Shown piece after piece: positions 6,437 through 13,027 of a stretch of 13,639 nt of DNA (positions are counted from its first letter, which is position 1; every line of letters begins with the position of its first letter). Location: the NCBI GenBank assembly GCA_020347585.1, contig CP070733.1, positions 297,770 to 311,408 of the forward strand. The letters are read 5' to 3'. The notes under the pieces are model-generated. The model ran no database searches. It was not told the DNA's origin and saw only the letters and a list, made by a program, of their open reading frames with translations. The position numbers were made by a program, and so were the translations under genes. The DNA comes from Pseudomonadota bacterium (GTDB taxonomy: Bacteria; Pseudomonadota; Gammaproteobacteria; CAMYNG01).

Positions 6437-6757
6437 GCAGCAAAGTATGCGCAGGGGGGTATCGCCGCTGTTGGCGATGCAGTGGGGCGTACCGCGCGCG
6501 ATGCAGATCGTATCGCCCGTGGCGACTTCGACCTCTACATCGCCCAGCCGCATGCGGCCTGCACCGGCGCTTATGTGGTACAACTCCTCGGTGTCAGTAT
6601 GTCTGTGCAGCCGGGTCTGCTCGCCTGGCATGAGCGTTGCTTCGGCAAGACTCTGACTTCGGCAGGCATGACGGACGGGATGCATAAGTTCACGGATTTG
6701 CGAGCCGTCGCGCGTGGCATAGGGCGCGATGTCCCGGTAATGTGTGACGGATGCCAT
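6434..6757 (-). CDS. Cupin-domain protein (ends at an in-frame TGA)
   Basis: A single small cupin barrel of 107 residues to the TGA. It shows IRELMHP (21-27), the first cupin motif with metal ligands in RLHRHTDTEELYHI (about 49-62: His51, His53, the Glu pair and His61), a Gly-rich turn ISAGAGRM, and the second motif GDTICIARGTPH with His92. It probably binds a divalent metal; the substrate is unknown. The start ATG 6757 has AGGAG nine bases upstream (6767-6771). The frame stops at Ile-Leu-Cys-Cys-TGA, but the next 15 codons still match the family's C-terminus, so the intended protein is likely about 123 residues (to 6386). It follows the CPXCG gene by 66 bases and may be in the hemW transcript. 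Confidence 0.85.
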   Translation of the reverse strand: MASVTHYRDIAPYATRDGSQIRELMHPVRHACRSQSLAEATLMPGEQTRLHRHTDTEELYHISAGAGRMRLGDVEVEVATGDTICIARGTPHCIANSGDTPLRILCC

Positions 6758-6823
6758 CTCGATGTGCTCCTATTGCGGCGCGCTCGGGGTGCTGCGCGCT
6801 GTCAGTTAGGTGTTTTGTTGAAG

Positions 6824-7012
6824 TCAGTCGTTCTCGCGCCGCGCATCAAGTGCGGCAAGTTCACCCTTGGCGTCAACGATGCTGGTTAGCACAATGGGTT
6901 GGCAACACACCTGGCAGTCTTCGACGTAACTCTGGCTGCCTACCGAGGTATCCACCAACGTGATAAATCGCTCCCCGCAGTACGGGCAGTCAACTGCAGC
7001 TTCGTGCATCAT
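6824..7012 (-). CDS. CPXCG-motif cysteine-rich protein
   Basis: A 62-residue protein with two Cys pairs, CPYC (near residue 10) and CQVCCQP (near residue 31), separated by a short strand-rich linker (LVDTSVGSQSYVED). This is the pattern of the CPXCG small Cys-rich family, which probably binds one zinc ion. No function is established for the family. The start is one of two tandem ATGs (7010-7012 and 7007-7009), with GGAG at 7020-7023 on the minus strand as Shine-Dalgarno. The first ATG overlaps the hemW stop codon (ATGA), so translation is probably coupled to hemW. The acidic/basic tail ALDARREND is also typical. Confidence 0.85.
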   Translation of the reverse strand: MMHEAAVDCPYCGERFITLVDTSVGSQSYVEDCQVCCQPIVLTSIVDAKGELAALDARREND

Positions 7013-8178
7013 GTAGGTATCTCCGGGACGAAAAGTTCGAGCAGTGCATTGAGGAAACGCAGCCCGTCGGCGGTTGGCGCAAGGTGCTGCGTATCCCATT
7101 GGATCCAGCCGCGTTGCTCGGCCTGCTCGAGCTGCGCCTGAACCGTCGCAATCGGTATGCCGCAGCGCTCGGCAAACAGTGCGGTTTCAAATCCCTCGGT
7201 GAGGCGCAGCGCATTCATCATAAACTCGAGCGCCAGGTCGTCGCGTTGGAGACTGCGCTCACCAGCGGTGAAGTTGCCGCCCCTGGCCGCCTGCAGGTAA
7301 TCACGCGGGTTCTTCACCTTCCATGTTCGGCTAACCGAATTTCGGTTGACGTCGGTGAGCTTGCTGTGTGCGCCAGCGCCGATCCCAAGGTAATCACCAA
7401 AGCGCCAGTAGTTGAGGTTGTGCCGGCACTGCCGGTCGCCCCGCGCAAAGGCCGAGACCTCGTAGTAGGTGTAGCCGCGTTCCTGCAGCAACTGCTGGCA
7501 CTGCGTCTGTATCTCCCAGGCGAGATCGTCATGCGGCAGGCTTGGCGGCCTGGCGTGGAACAGGGTGTTGGGCTCAATGGTGAGTTGATAGTGGGAGATG
7601 TGCGCCGGTTCCAGATCCATGGCTGTGCGCAGATCTTCAAGGGCGCTGTGCAAGTCCTGCTCTGGCAGCGCAAACATCAGGTCCAGATTGAAGTTTGCAA
7701 GGCCGGCATCATGGGCGGATTCGGCGGCGCGCAGCGCCTCGCGGCGTCCGTGAATGCGGCCCAGGCGCGCGAGGCTGTCATCGTTGAAACTCTGTGCGCC
7801 AATGGACAGGCGGTTGATGCCTGCGGCGCGAAACTCGGCAAATTTTGCCTGCTCCACCGTGCCTGGGTTGGCCTCGAGGGTTACCTCGATGTCGGGGCGC
7901 AACGCCAAGCGCGCGCGCAGCGCGGCCATCAGGCGCTCAATGCTCTCGGGCGAAAATAAGCTGGGCGTGCCGCCACCCATGAACACTGCCGTGACGGATC
8001 GGCCCCAAACTCGCGGCAGGTCCTGCTCTAGGTCGCCAATCAGCGCATCGACGTAGTCGCGCTCAGGCACCGCTTCGCGAGCCTCATGGGAATTGAAGTC
8101 GCAGTACGGGCACTTGCGTACACACCACGGGAAGTGCACGTAGAGCGCCAGCGGAGGTTGGGTGGTGACCTGCAGCAC
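7009..8178 (-). CDS. hemW: Radical SAM heme chaperone HemW
   Basis: HemW is a radical-SAM-fold protein that binds heme and delivers it to respiratory enzymes. It was long annotated as an oxygen-independent coproporphyrinogen III oxidase, but the group is distinct from HemN. The 389-residue product shows LYVHFPWC (12-19), the cluster motif C19-x3-C23-x2-C26 ending in Phe28, GGGTPSLF (68-75) and a GAGAHS block typical of the family, with a C-terminal HemN_C-like winged region. It starts with GTG at 8178; there is no ATG between this and an upstream in-frame stop at 8209-8211, and no clear Shine-Dalgarno. Its stop overlaps the CPXCG start. In many gammaproteobacteria hemW directly follows rdgB; here an outer-membrane gene separates them. 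Confidence 0.93.
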   Translation of the reverse strand: MLQVTTQPPLALYVHFPWCVRKCPYCDFNSHEAREAVPERDYVDALIGDLEQDLPRVWGRSVTAVFMGGGTPSLFSPESIERLMAALRARLALRPDIEVTLEANPGTVEQAKFAEFRAAGINRLSIGAQSFNDDSLARLGRIHGRREALRAAESAHDAGLANFNLDLMFALPEQDLHSALEDLRTAMDLEPAHISHYQLTIEPNTLFHARPPSLPHDDLAWEIQTQCQQLLQERGYTYYEVSAFARGDRQCRHNLNYWRFGDYLGIGAGAHSKLTDVNRNSVSRTWKVKNPRDYLQAARGGNFTAGERSLQRDDLALEFMMNALRLTEGFETALFAERCGIPIATVQAQLEQAEQRGWIQWDTQHLAPTADGLRFLNALLELFVPEIPT

Positions 8179-8208
8179 GTGTGTAACGATCGACTCGCGG
8201 AAATGAAC

Positions 8209-8321
8209 TTACCGGTAAAGCTACACGATACAGGATAGAACCCGAGAAAGGAGAGGAGCGGGGCGCGAGGAACGAGGGATGTCAGGGAGTCGCTGCGGTG
8301 CGGGCGCAACTTCCGCCCGCA
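8209..8321. repeat. Intergenic palindrome, purine-rich tract and GC hairpin
   Basis: The 218-base space between the omptin-like gene and hemW holds no gene. It contains a perfect 10-base palindrome TTACCGGTAA (8209-8218), a purine-rich tract (8241-8289) built from loose GAGG / CGAGGAACGAGGG units, and an 8-bp perfect hairpin TGCGGGCG (8299-8306) / CGCCCGCA (8314-8321) with a 7-base loop. The hairpin lies about 75 bases after the omptin-like stop and may slow transcription there, but no T-run follows. Confidence 0.5.
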
Positions 8322-8396
8322 ATTGCGCGGTTGCCGCCGCAATCCACCATGGCAGAAGCCCTGTGTGCGCGCACCGGGACTAGTGCTGTGTCGGCG

Positions 8397-9380
8397 TCAG
8401 AACACGAACTGCAGCCCGACGTGGGGCCCGTGGCGTACTGTTTCGAACTGGTTGAGGTTGGCACGCGCGGTGCTGCCGTCAGCTTCGTATACTCGCCAGG
8501 TTTCGTTCTCCACCGTACGCAGCCAGTAGCGGTAACCGAAGCGCAGGGTCATCAGCGACGTCAGGCGATACACGCCCTCAACTTCCAGGTCAACGCCGTA
8601 GCCCACGCCCTTCATGGCAAAACTTGGGTCCTGGCCGAGATCCTGGCGTAGGTGGTGCACGTCTTCATTGTCCAGTCCGGCGAACGGCACCAACAGGCCG
8701 CGGCCGGCCAGTGACCAGTGGCGGTTGAAGACATAGTTTCCGTCGACGCCAATATAGGCGGATTGCCAAGTCAGCGTGTTGGTGATGACACTCATGTCTT
8801 GGAAGGCCTCGGTGCCGACCGGCAGGCATCCGGTGCCGGGCAGCGTGCACTCGAGCGATTTTACGCCTTTTGCTTCGTACTTCTCGCGCCAGTACTGGTA
8901 GCCAAACACGAAATCGAGGCTGTGCCAGGCATTGGGTTTCAGCAGGCCATAGCCCATCTCCACACTCAGATAAAACAGGTTATCGCCCGAGATGTCGCTT
9001 TCAGTGCGCGAGAAGCGGTGGGCGCCGGTTTGCATGGCGCCGAGGTTGTCGGCACCGTCGGCGCTCAGGTAGTCGTCGTCGATGAGCGTACCGTCGCTGA
9101 TGGTGCCAAGGCCCAGGGTGGAGCGCAGCGACAGGCGGCTGCCGAAGTTGCGGCGATACTCGAGTTCGAGCACCGGCGCGTTGATGTCTTCGTACGAGAG
9201 CTCGGAGGTTGGGTTGCCGAAGTTGGGATCCAGCGCCGAGGCATCGTGGCTCCAAACGGTCTGTCCGAAGCTGTACCAGATGCGACCGGTGAGCTCGTTT
9301 TTCGCCTCCTGCGCGTGCGTTGACGCGGCGCTACCCAGCAGCAATACGGTAACTGCGGTAGCCAACAACCTGCGGCTCAT
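8397..9380 (-). CDS. Omptin-like outer-membrane barrel (putative surface protease)
   Basis: This predicted outer-membrane barrel has 327 residues. A signal peptide (MSRRLLATAVTVLLLGSAAS, cleavage near THAQ) is followed by many amphipathic strands and a last strand VGLQFVF ending in Phe, the usual barrel-insertion signal. Compared with OmpT, it keeps the segment order and length and, more tellingly, both catalytic pairs: Asp101/Asp103 in TLIDDDYL (Asp83/Asp85 of OmpT) and Asp240/His242 in LDNEDVHH (Asp210/His212). The GYQYWREKYEAKG and AYIGVDGNYVF strands also resemble omptin strands. It may therefore cleave surface peptides, though a related non-proteolytic barrel remains possible. Cys178 and Cys185 could form a loop disulfide. 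The start ATG 9380 has GAGAGGT just upstream. The gene separates rdgB from hemW. Confidence 0.6.
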   Translation of the reverse strand: MSRRLLATAVTVLLLGSAASTHAQEAKNELTGRIWYSFGQTVWSHDASALDPNFGNPTSELSYEDINAPVLELEYRRNFGSRLSLRSTLGLGTISDGTLIDDDYLSADGADNLGAMQTGAHRFSRTESDISGDNLFYLSVEMGYGLLKPNAWHSLDFVFGYQYWREKYEAKGVKSLECTLPGTGCLPVGTEAFQDMSVITNTLTWQSAYIGVDGNYVFNRHWSLAGRGLLVPFAGLDNEDVHHLRQDLGQDPSFAMKGVGYGVDLEVEGVYRLTSLMTLRFGYRYWLRTVENETWRVYEADGSTARANLNQFETVRHGPHVGLQFVF

Positions 9381-9474
9381 GATTGACCTCTCGTGGGAAC
9401 TGCCTTGTGAATGTAACGGTCAGGCGGCGTGCTCCTTTAGCTCGCCGTACAAAACCGTGACGCAATTCAGTATG

Positions 9475-10077
9475 TTACGCGCGCGCCGGCTGGCGCAACG
9501 CCGCCAGCAACGCGCGCAGGGCCTGGGCGCGGTGGCTGATGCGGTTTTTCTCCTCGCGCGGCAGTTCTGCCGCCGTGCAGCCGTGAGTTGGTACGAAGAA
9601 CACCGGATCATAGCCAAAGCCGCTCTCGCCGCGCGGATCCCGCACGATACTGCCATCCCAGGTACCCTGGAATATCAATGGCGTGGGGTCTGATGCGTGG
9701 CGCATCAGGACCATCAGGCACTGAAAGCGCGCGGTGCGTTCGCCATCGGGAACGTGTTCAATGTCAACGAGCAACTTCTCGAGATTGGCACGGTCGGTGG
9801 CACCGGCGCCGGCGTAGCGCGCCGAGTAGATGCCCGGTGCGCCCTCCAGTGCGTCGACTTCCAGACCAGAATCGTCCGCCAGCGCAGGCAGTCCGCTGTG
9901 CTGGGCGGCGTTGCGCGCCTTGAGAATGGCGTTCTCGACGAAGCTCAGACCGGTCTCCTCGACCTCGACCACATCGAACTGCGACTGAGGCAAGACCTCG
10001 AGGTTGCATTCGGCGAGGATGTGGCCGATTTCTCGGGCCTTGTCTGGGTTGTTACTGGCCAGAACGATGCGTTTCAT
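9475..10077 (-). CDS. rdgB: XTP/dITP diphosphatase RdgB (Ham1 family)
   Basis: It hydrolyses non-canonical purine nucleotides (dITP, XTP, ITP) to monophosphates, keeping them out of DNA and RNA. The 200-residue protein has VLASNNPDKAREI (5-17), SFVENAILKAR (45-55), ADDSGLEVDALEGAPGIYSA (67-86, catalytic Asp69), FGYDPVFF (154-161) and NRISHRAQA (178-186), all in family order. I chose ATG 10077 (MKRIVLAS), since the Ham1 fold begins directly with this strand; a GTG three codons upstream is less likely. No Shine-Dalgarno is obvious. It lies downstream of rph, its usual partner, with a 168-base gap filled by a palindromic repeat. Confidence 0.95.
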   Translation of the reverse strand: MKRIVLASNNPDKAREIGHILAECNLEVLPQSQFDVVEVEETGLSFVENAILKARNAAQHSGLPALADDSGLEVDALEGAPGIYSARYAGAGATDRANLEKLLVDIEHVPDGERTARFQCLMVLMRHASDPTPLIFQGTWDGSIVRDPRGESGFGYDPVFFVPTHGCTAAELPREEKNRISHRAQALRALLAALRQPARA

Positions 10078-10091
10078 AGCGATCACAGGTT

Positions 10092-10250
10092 AGCTACAGG
10101 TGCACAGCGAACATAGAGAAAAATATGCAAAATCTTATCTGCGAATCGATAATCGAGGTAGAGTTTGTGCCCATCGGTTTTTCGACACGACTGTCCGCTT
10201 TGTTCAACGAAATGGTTTTCGGATTTTGATCTGTGTGCTCTGTGATTACA
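10092..10250. repeat. Palindromic intergenic repeat, copy B (CACAGAG-type arms)
   Basis: The left arm 10103-10124 and right arm 10223-10244 are inverted copies that agree at 17 of 22 positions. The right arm also matches the right arm of the element before trmB (22 of 28 over 10222-10249). The interior is AT-rich and differs from copy A. The right end overlaps the rph stop codon (10246-10248). Being present in both of two unrelated intergenic gaps makes it a dispersed repeat and not a local hairpin. Confidence 0.65.
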
Positions 10251-10965
10251 CTTCTTCCAATACTTCACGTTGCTTTTCGATCAGTTGCTCGATGCCCTGT
10301 TTCGCCAGTGCGAGCATGGCCTGCAGTTCGTTCTCGCTGAACGCCTCGCCCTCGGCGGTGCCCTGGATCTCGATGAATCCGCCAGCGCCGTTCATGACCA
10401 CGTTCATGTCTGTCTCGCAGCCCGAGTCTTCGGGATAGTCTAGGTCGAGCACCGGCACGCCGTCGTAGACGCCTACCGACACTGAAGCGATGTGCGCCAC
10501 GATGGGATTCTTCTTAATCATCTTGTTGGCCAGCATGTGGCTGACCGCATCCGCCAGCGCCACGTAGCCTCCAGTGATGGACGCGGTGCGCGTGCCGCCG
10601 TCGGCCTGTATGACGTCGCAATCAATGGTGATGGTATTCTCGCCGAGCACCTTGAGGTCGATGGCGGCGCGCAGTGAACGGCCGATGAGGCGCTGGATCT
10701 CCATAGTACGCCCGCCCTGTTTGCCGCGTGCGGCCTCGCGTCCCATGCGGCTGCCTGTGGAACGCGGCAGCATTCCGTACTCGGCCGTCACCCAACCCTG
10801 CTCGCTGCCGCGCAGGAACGGCGGCACGCGGTTTTCGACGCTGGCGGTGCAAATAACCTTGGTATCGCCGAATTCGACCAGCACCGAGCCTTCGGCATGG
10901 CGGGTGTAATTGCGGGTGATGATGATGGGACGCAGTTCATCGGGTGCGCGACCGCTGGGGCGCAT
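10246..10965 (-). CDS. rph: Ribonuclease PH
   Basis: RNase PH is a phosphate-dependent 3'-5' exoribonuclease that trims tRNA 3' ends. The 239-residue product (E. coli Rph is about the same length) begins RPSGRAPDELRP and shows GSVLVEFGDTKV (26-37), the GRTMEIQRLIGR block (85-96), the phosphate-binding GGTR (123-126), VLDLDYPEDSGCETDMNVVM (172-191) with its metal/catalytic aspartates, and the helical tail. The start is ATG 10965, which has GAGAGGT as a Shine-Dalgarno just upstream; the frame stays open to 11028 but that part is not family-like. A TATAAT with extended -10 lies 46 bases upstream. rdgB follows, as in many proteobacteria. Confidence 0.96.
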   Translation of the reverse strand: MRPSGRAPDELRPIIITRNYTRHAEGSVLVEFGDTKVICTASVENRVPPFLRGSEQGWVTAEYGMLPRSTGSRMGREAARGKQGGRTMEIQRLIGRSLRAAIDLKVLGENTITIDCDVIQADGGTRTASITGGYVALADAVSHMLANKMIKKNPIVAHIASVSVGVYDGVPVLDLDYPEDSGCETDMNVVMNGAGGFIEIQGTAEGEAFSENELQAMLALAKQGIEQLIEKQREVLEEV

Positions 10966-11010
10966 GGCTGACCTCTCAGTGCACTGGGCGTTGCAGGAAA
11001 ATGGCGCGGC

Positions 11011-11019
11011 ATTATAGCA
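11011..11019 (-). promoter_or_regulatory. Extended -10 promoter of rph
   Basis: The minus strand reads TGCTATAAT here (TATAAT at 11011-11016), a perfect -10 with the extended TG motif, 46 bases before the rph start. The -35 region (about 11034-11039) is poor, as is usual for extended -10 promoters. It would let rph-rdgB be made separately from the kinase and phosphatase. Confidence 0.5.
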
Positions 11020-11049
11020 TCGCGGCACGCCGGCGCGGACTGGCCGGCC

Positions 11050-11919
11050 TCAGTTGTCCATCTCGTCCCGGTACTGCTCGATAACCTGTTCGATTTCCTC
11101 GATCGCATCTTGCAGGCGATCGGATGGCGAGTGCTGCGTCGGCTTGTCGGCAATTTTGCGCGTGGTGGCCGACTTCGCTTGCACCGATGTGACGCGCAGC
11201 ACGACCGCGCTGATGTTGTCACTGGAGGGGTAGCTGATTTGCTCGGCGCGTTCCGCCAGAGCGTTGAGCGACTCGCGCAGCGGCGGTTCGAAAAGCACGG
11301 CACCTATTTGCGCGTCGTCCAACGGCTCCCAAAGTCCGTCGGAACAAAGCAGCAGTGTGTCGCCCTCGCGCAATGCCACCTCTTGGCTGATCTGTATCCC
11401 CGGAACCTTGGTGGTTTGCCCGAGGCACTGCGTCAGGTAGCCGCGCATGGGATGTCCCTGGCGCTTGTCTAGGCTGATCTGCCCCTTCTGGTACAACTCC
11501 TCAACGTAGGAGTGGTCTTCGGTGCGGTACAGCGACAAGCCGTTGCGAAACAGGTAGAAGCGGCTATCGCCGGTATGTGCCCACAAGGCCCGACCGTTCT
11601 GCACCAGGCACAGTACTGCCGTGGTGGCGGGTTCGACGGGTGGTTCGGCCGCCTTGCCTGCTTCGATGATCGCCCGATGGGCGCGAAACATGACGTCCTT
11701 GAGAAAGGCGGCCGGTTGGGCGATCGGCAGGTCGGCCTGTTCGAACTGGGCGGCGGCGGTGTCCACCAGCGCCTGGGAGGCGATCTCGCCGCCCGCCTTG
11801 CCGCCGAGACCGTCACCCAGCACCAGCAGGACGGCGCTGTCGCGCTCCAGCGCCGTTACGCGGTCCTGGTTGGCCTCGCGGTTGCCGAGTCGGGATGTGC
11901 GGCTAATATCGTATTGCAT
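11050..11919 (-). CDS. PP2C (PPM)-family protein phosphatase
   Basis: A metal-dependent Ser/Thr phosphatase of 289 residues, cytoplasmic (no signal or membrane segment). The metal ligands are all present: Asp19 in NQDR (17-20), Asp36 in GDGLGGKAGG (35-44), Asp194 in CSDGLWEPL (192-200) and Asp234 in SDNIS (233-237). AHTGDSRFYLFRNG (114-127) and LTQCLG (162-167) are also typical of bacterial Stp1/PppA-like enzymes. After the catalytic domain (about 1-245) there is a tail of about 45 residues, first Lys/Thr-rich, then an acidic helix (DRLQDAIEEIEQVIEQYRDE) that may form a coiled coil and bind a partner. It follows the kinase by 23 bases, so the two form a phosphorylation/dephosphorylation pair. 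Confidence 0.93.
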   Translation of the reverse strand: MQYDISRTSRLGNREANQDRVTALERDSAVLLVLGDGLGGKAGGEIASQALVDTAAAQFEQADLPIAQPAAFLKDVMFRAHRAIIEAGKAAEPPVEPATTAVLCLVQNGRALWAHTGDSRFYLFRNGLSLYRTEDHSYVEELYQKGQISLDKRQGHPMRGYLTQCLGQTTKVPGIQISQEVALREGDTLLLCSDGLWEPLDDAQIGAVLFEPPLRESLNALAERAEQISYPSSDNISAVVLRVTSVQAKSATTRKIADKPTQHSPSDRLQDAIEEIEQVIEQYRDEMDN

Positions 11920-11942
11920 GGTGGCGTACCCGCGACCGGGAA

Positions 11943-12872
11943 TTACAGCCCCTTGAACCAGCCGGTCCGGGAAAGCTCTGCGCGCGGTTCCTCTCGATTG
12001 AGCGCCTCGAGCATTTGATCAACGTTCTGTGGACGCAGCAGCGGGTCGACCTCCATGGCCCAGTCGATAGCCTGCAGCAGTGATTGGGAATAGCGTTTCC
12101 TGAACGCACCGGTGGCTGGGCGCATGGTGTCGCGTTCACGGCGCTCCACCGACGAGGGCGGCGCGTTGCCGTCAATGCAGGTGCGTATGGTGGCGCCCAC
12201 CGCATAGATGTCGGTCCACGGCCCAACGTAACCGCCCGGGTCGAGCTGCTCGATGGGCGAGTAGCCGGGGGTGACGACCTGGGTGGCCTGAAACTGGCGC
12301 GTGTGCATCATTTCGTGAACGGCGCCAAAATCCAGCAACAGCGGATTGCCGCCCTTGCGCAGGTGGATGTTGCCGGGTTTGATGTCCAGATGCAGCAATC
12401 CACGCGAGTGGATCAACCGCAATCCCTCGAGCAGCGGTACGAACACGGTGCGAATGAAGGTCTCGCTCAGATTCTTGCGATGGCGCTTGATGTAGGCGCT
12501 GAGGTTACTGCCGTCCTCGTACTTCATCACCATATATACCGTGCCGTTGGCACGGAAAAAGTTGATGACATTGACGATGTTGGGGTGCTTAAGTGTAGCG
12601 AGCGTGCTGGCTTCCTGGAAGAACAGCCGCTGGCCGTGGGCGAAGCGTTCCACGTTGGCCTCGTCGATCGCCGTAACCACCAGGTTGCTGGCGCGCGTGG
12701 CTATCCTGGCCGGCATATATTCCTTTATCACCACCTTGTCTTCGGCGTCGCGCTCGTGTGCCAGATACACAATGCTGAAGCCGCCGCCGCCAAGCGTGCC
12801 GTCGATCACATAGTTATCGACCATGGTGCCGCGCGGGAGTTTGTGTGCCACTTGCCCTAAGACCGCTTTCAC
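11943..12872 (-). CDS. Ser/Thr protein kinase (Hanks type, non-RD)
   Basis: A 309-residue soluble eukaryotic-like kinase, essentially one catalytic domain with no membrane anchor or sensor domain. It shows the Gly loop LGGGGFSIVYLA (27-38), Lys50 in VVIKEYMP, Glu87 in the C-helix, the catalytic loop HLDIKPGN (161-168, Asp163), DFG (181-183), TPGYSPIEQ (201-209, APE equivalent), Asp221 and Arg280. The catalytic loop has Leu in place of Arg before the Asp, so it is a non-RD kinase, perhaps not needing activation-loop phosphorylation. The longest frame starts at GTG 12872 without a clear Shine-Dalgarno; GTG 12851, with AGGG just upstream, and ATG 12824 are alternatives. The PP2C gene follows after 23 bases and yicC is divergent. 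Its targets are unknown. Confidence 0.93.
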   Translation of the reverse strand: MKAVLGQVAHKLPRGTMVDNYVIDGTLGGGGFSIVYLAHERDAEDKVVIKEYMPARIATRASNLVVTAIDEANVERFAHGQRLFFQEASTLATLKHPNIVNVINFFRANGTVYMVMKYEDGSNLSAYIKRHRKNLSETFIRTVFVPLLEGLRLIHSRGLLHLDIKPGNIHLRKGGNPLLLDFGAVHEMMHTRQFQATQVVTPGYSPIEQLDPGGYVGPWTDIYAVGATIRTCIDGNAPPSSVERRERDTMRPATGAFRKRYSQSLLQAIDWAMEVDPLLRPQNVDQMLEALNREEPRAELSRTGWFKGL

Positions 12873-12895
12873 GTGTAAATGCGCCCAAATACTAG

Positions 12896-12923
12896 ATTAT
12901 CACAGCCTGTCTTGGCCTGTGGA
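12896..12923 (-). promoter_or_regulatory. Possible promoter of the kinase-phosphatase unit
   Basis: On the minus strand, TCCACA (12918-12923) and GATAAT (12896-12901) are 16 bases apart and match the sigma70 boxes at 4 and 5 of 6 positions. The leader to GTG 12872 would be short (about 17 bases), which would suit the downstream GTG 12851 better. Confidence 0.4.
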
Positions 12924-12954
12924 TCGTCCATTCCCCCTTAATCGGCAGGCGCGG

Positions 12955-12983
12955 TTCAGTCTTGATGCCGCGCGGGGTACTAT
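12955..12983 (+). promoter_or_regulatory. Possible yicC promoter
   Basis: TTCAGT (12955-12960) and TACTAT (12978-12983) with a 17-base spacer lie 44 bases before the yicC ATG. The leader would contain a hairpin GTCCGG (12992-12997) / CCGGAC (13004-13009) with a 6-base loop, just before the Shine-Dalgarno. Confidence 0.4.
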
Positions 12984-13027
12984 TGCCGTGTGTCCGGCGG
13001 GTTCCGGACCTTGCAGGGGTCGGTTTG

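Noticed and set aside
10083..10268. Minus-strand frame (61 codons) between rph and rdgB
   Set aside because: It translates repeat copy B (NHRAHRSK-like peptide) and overlaps both neighbouring genes.
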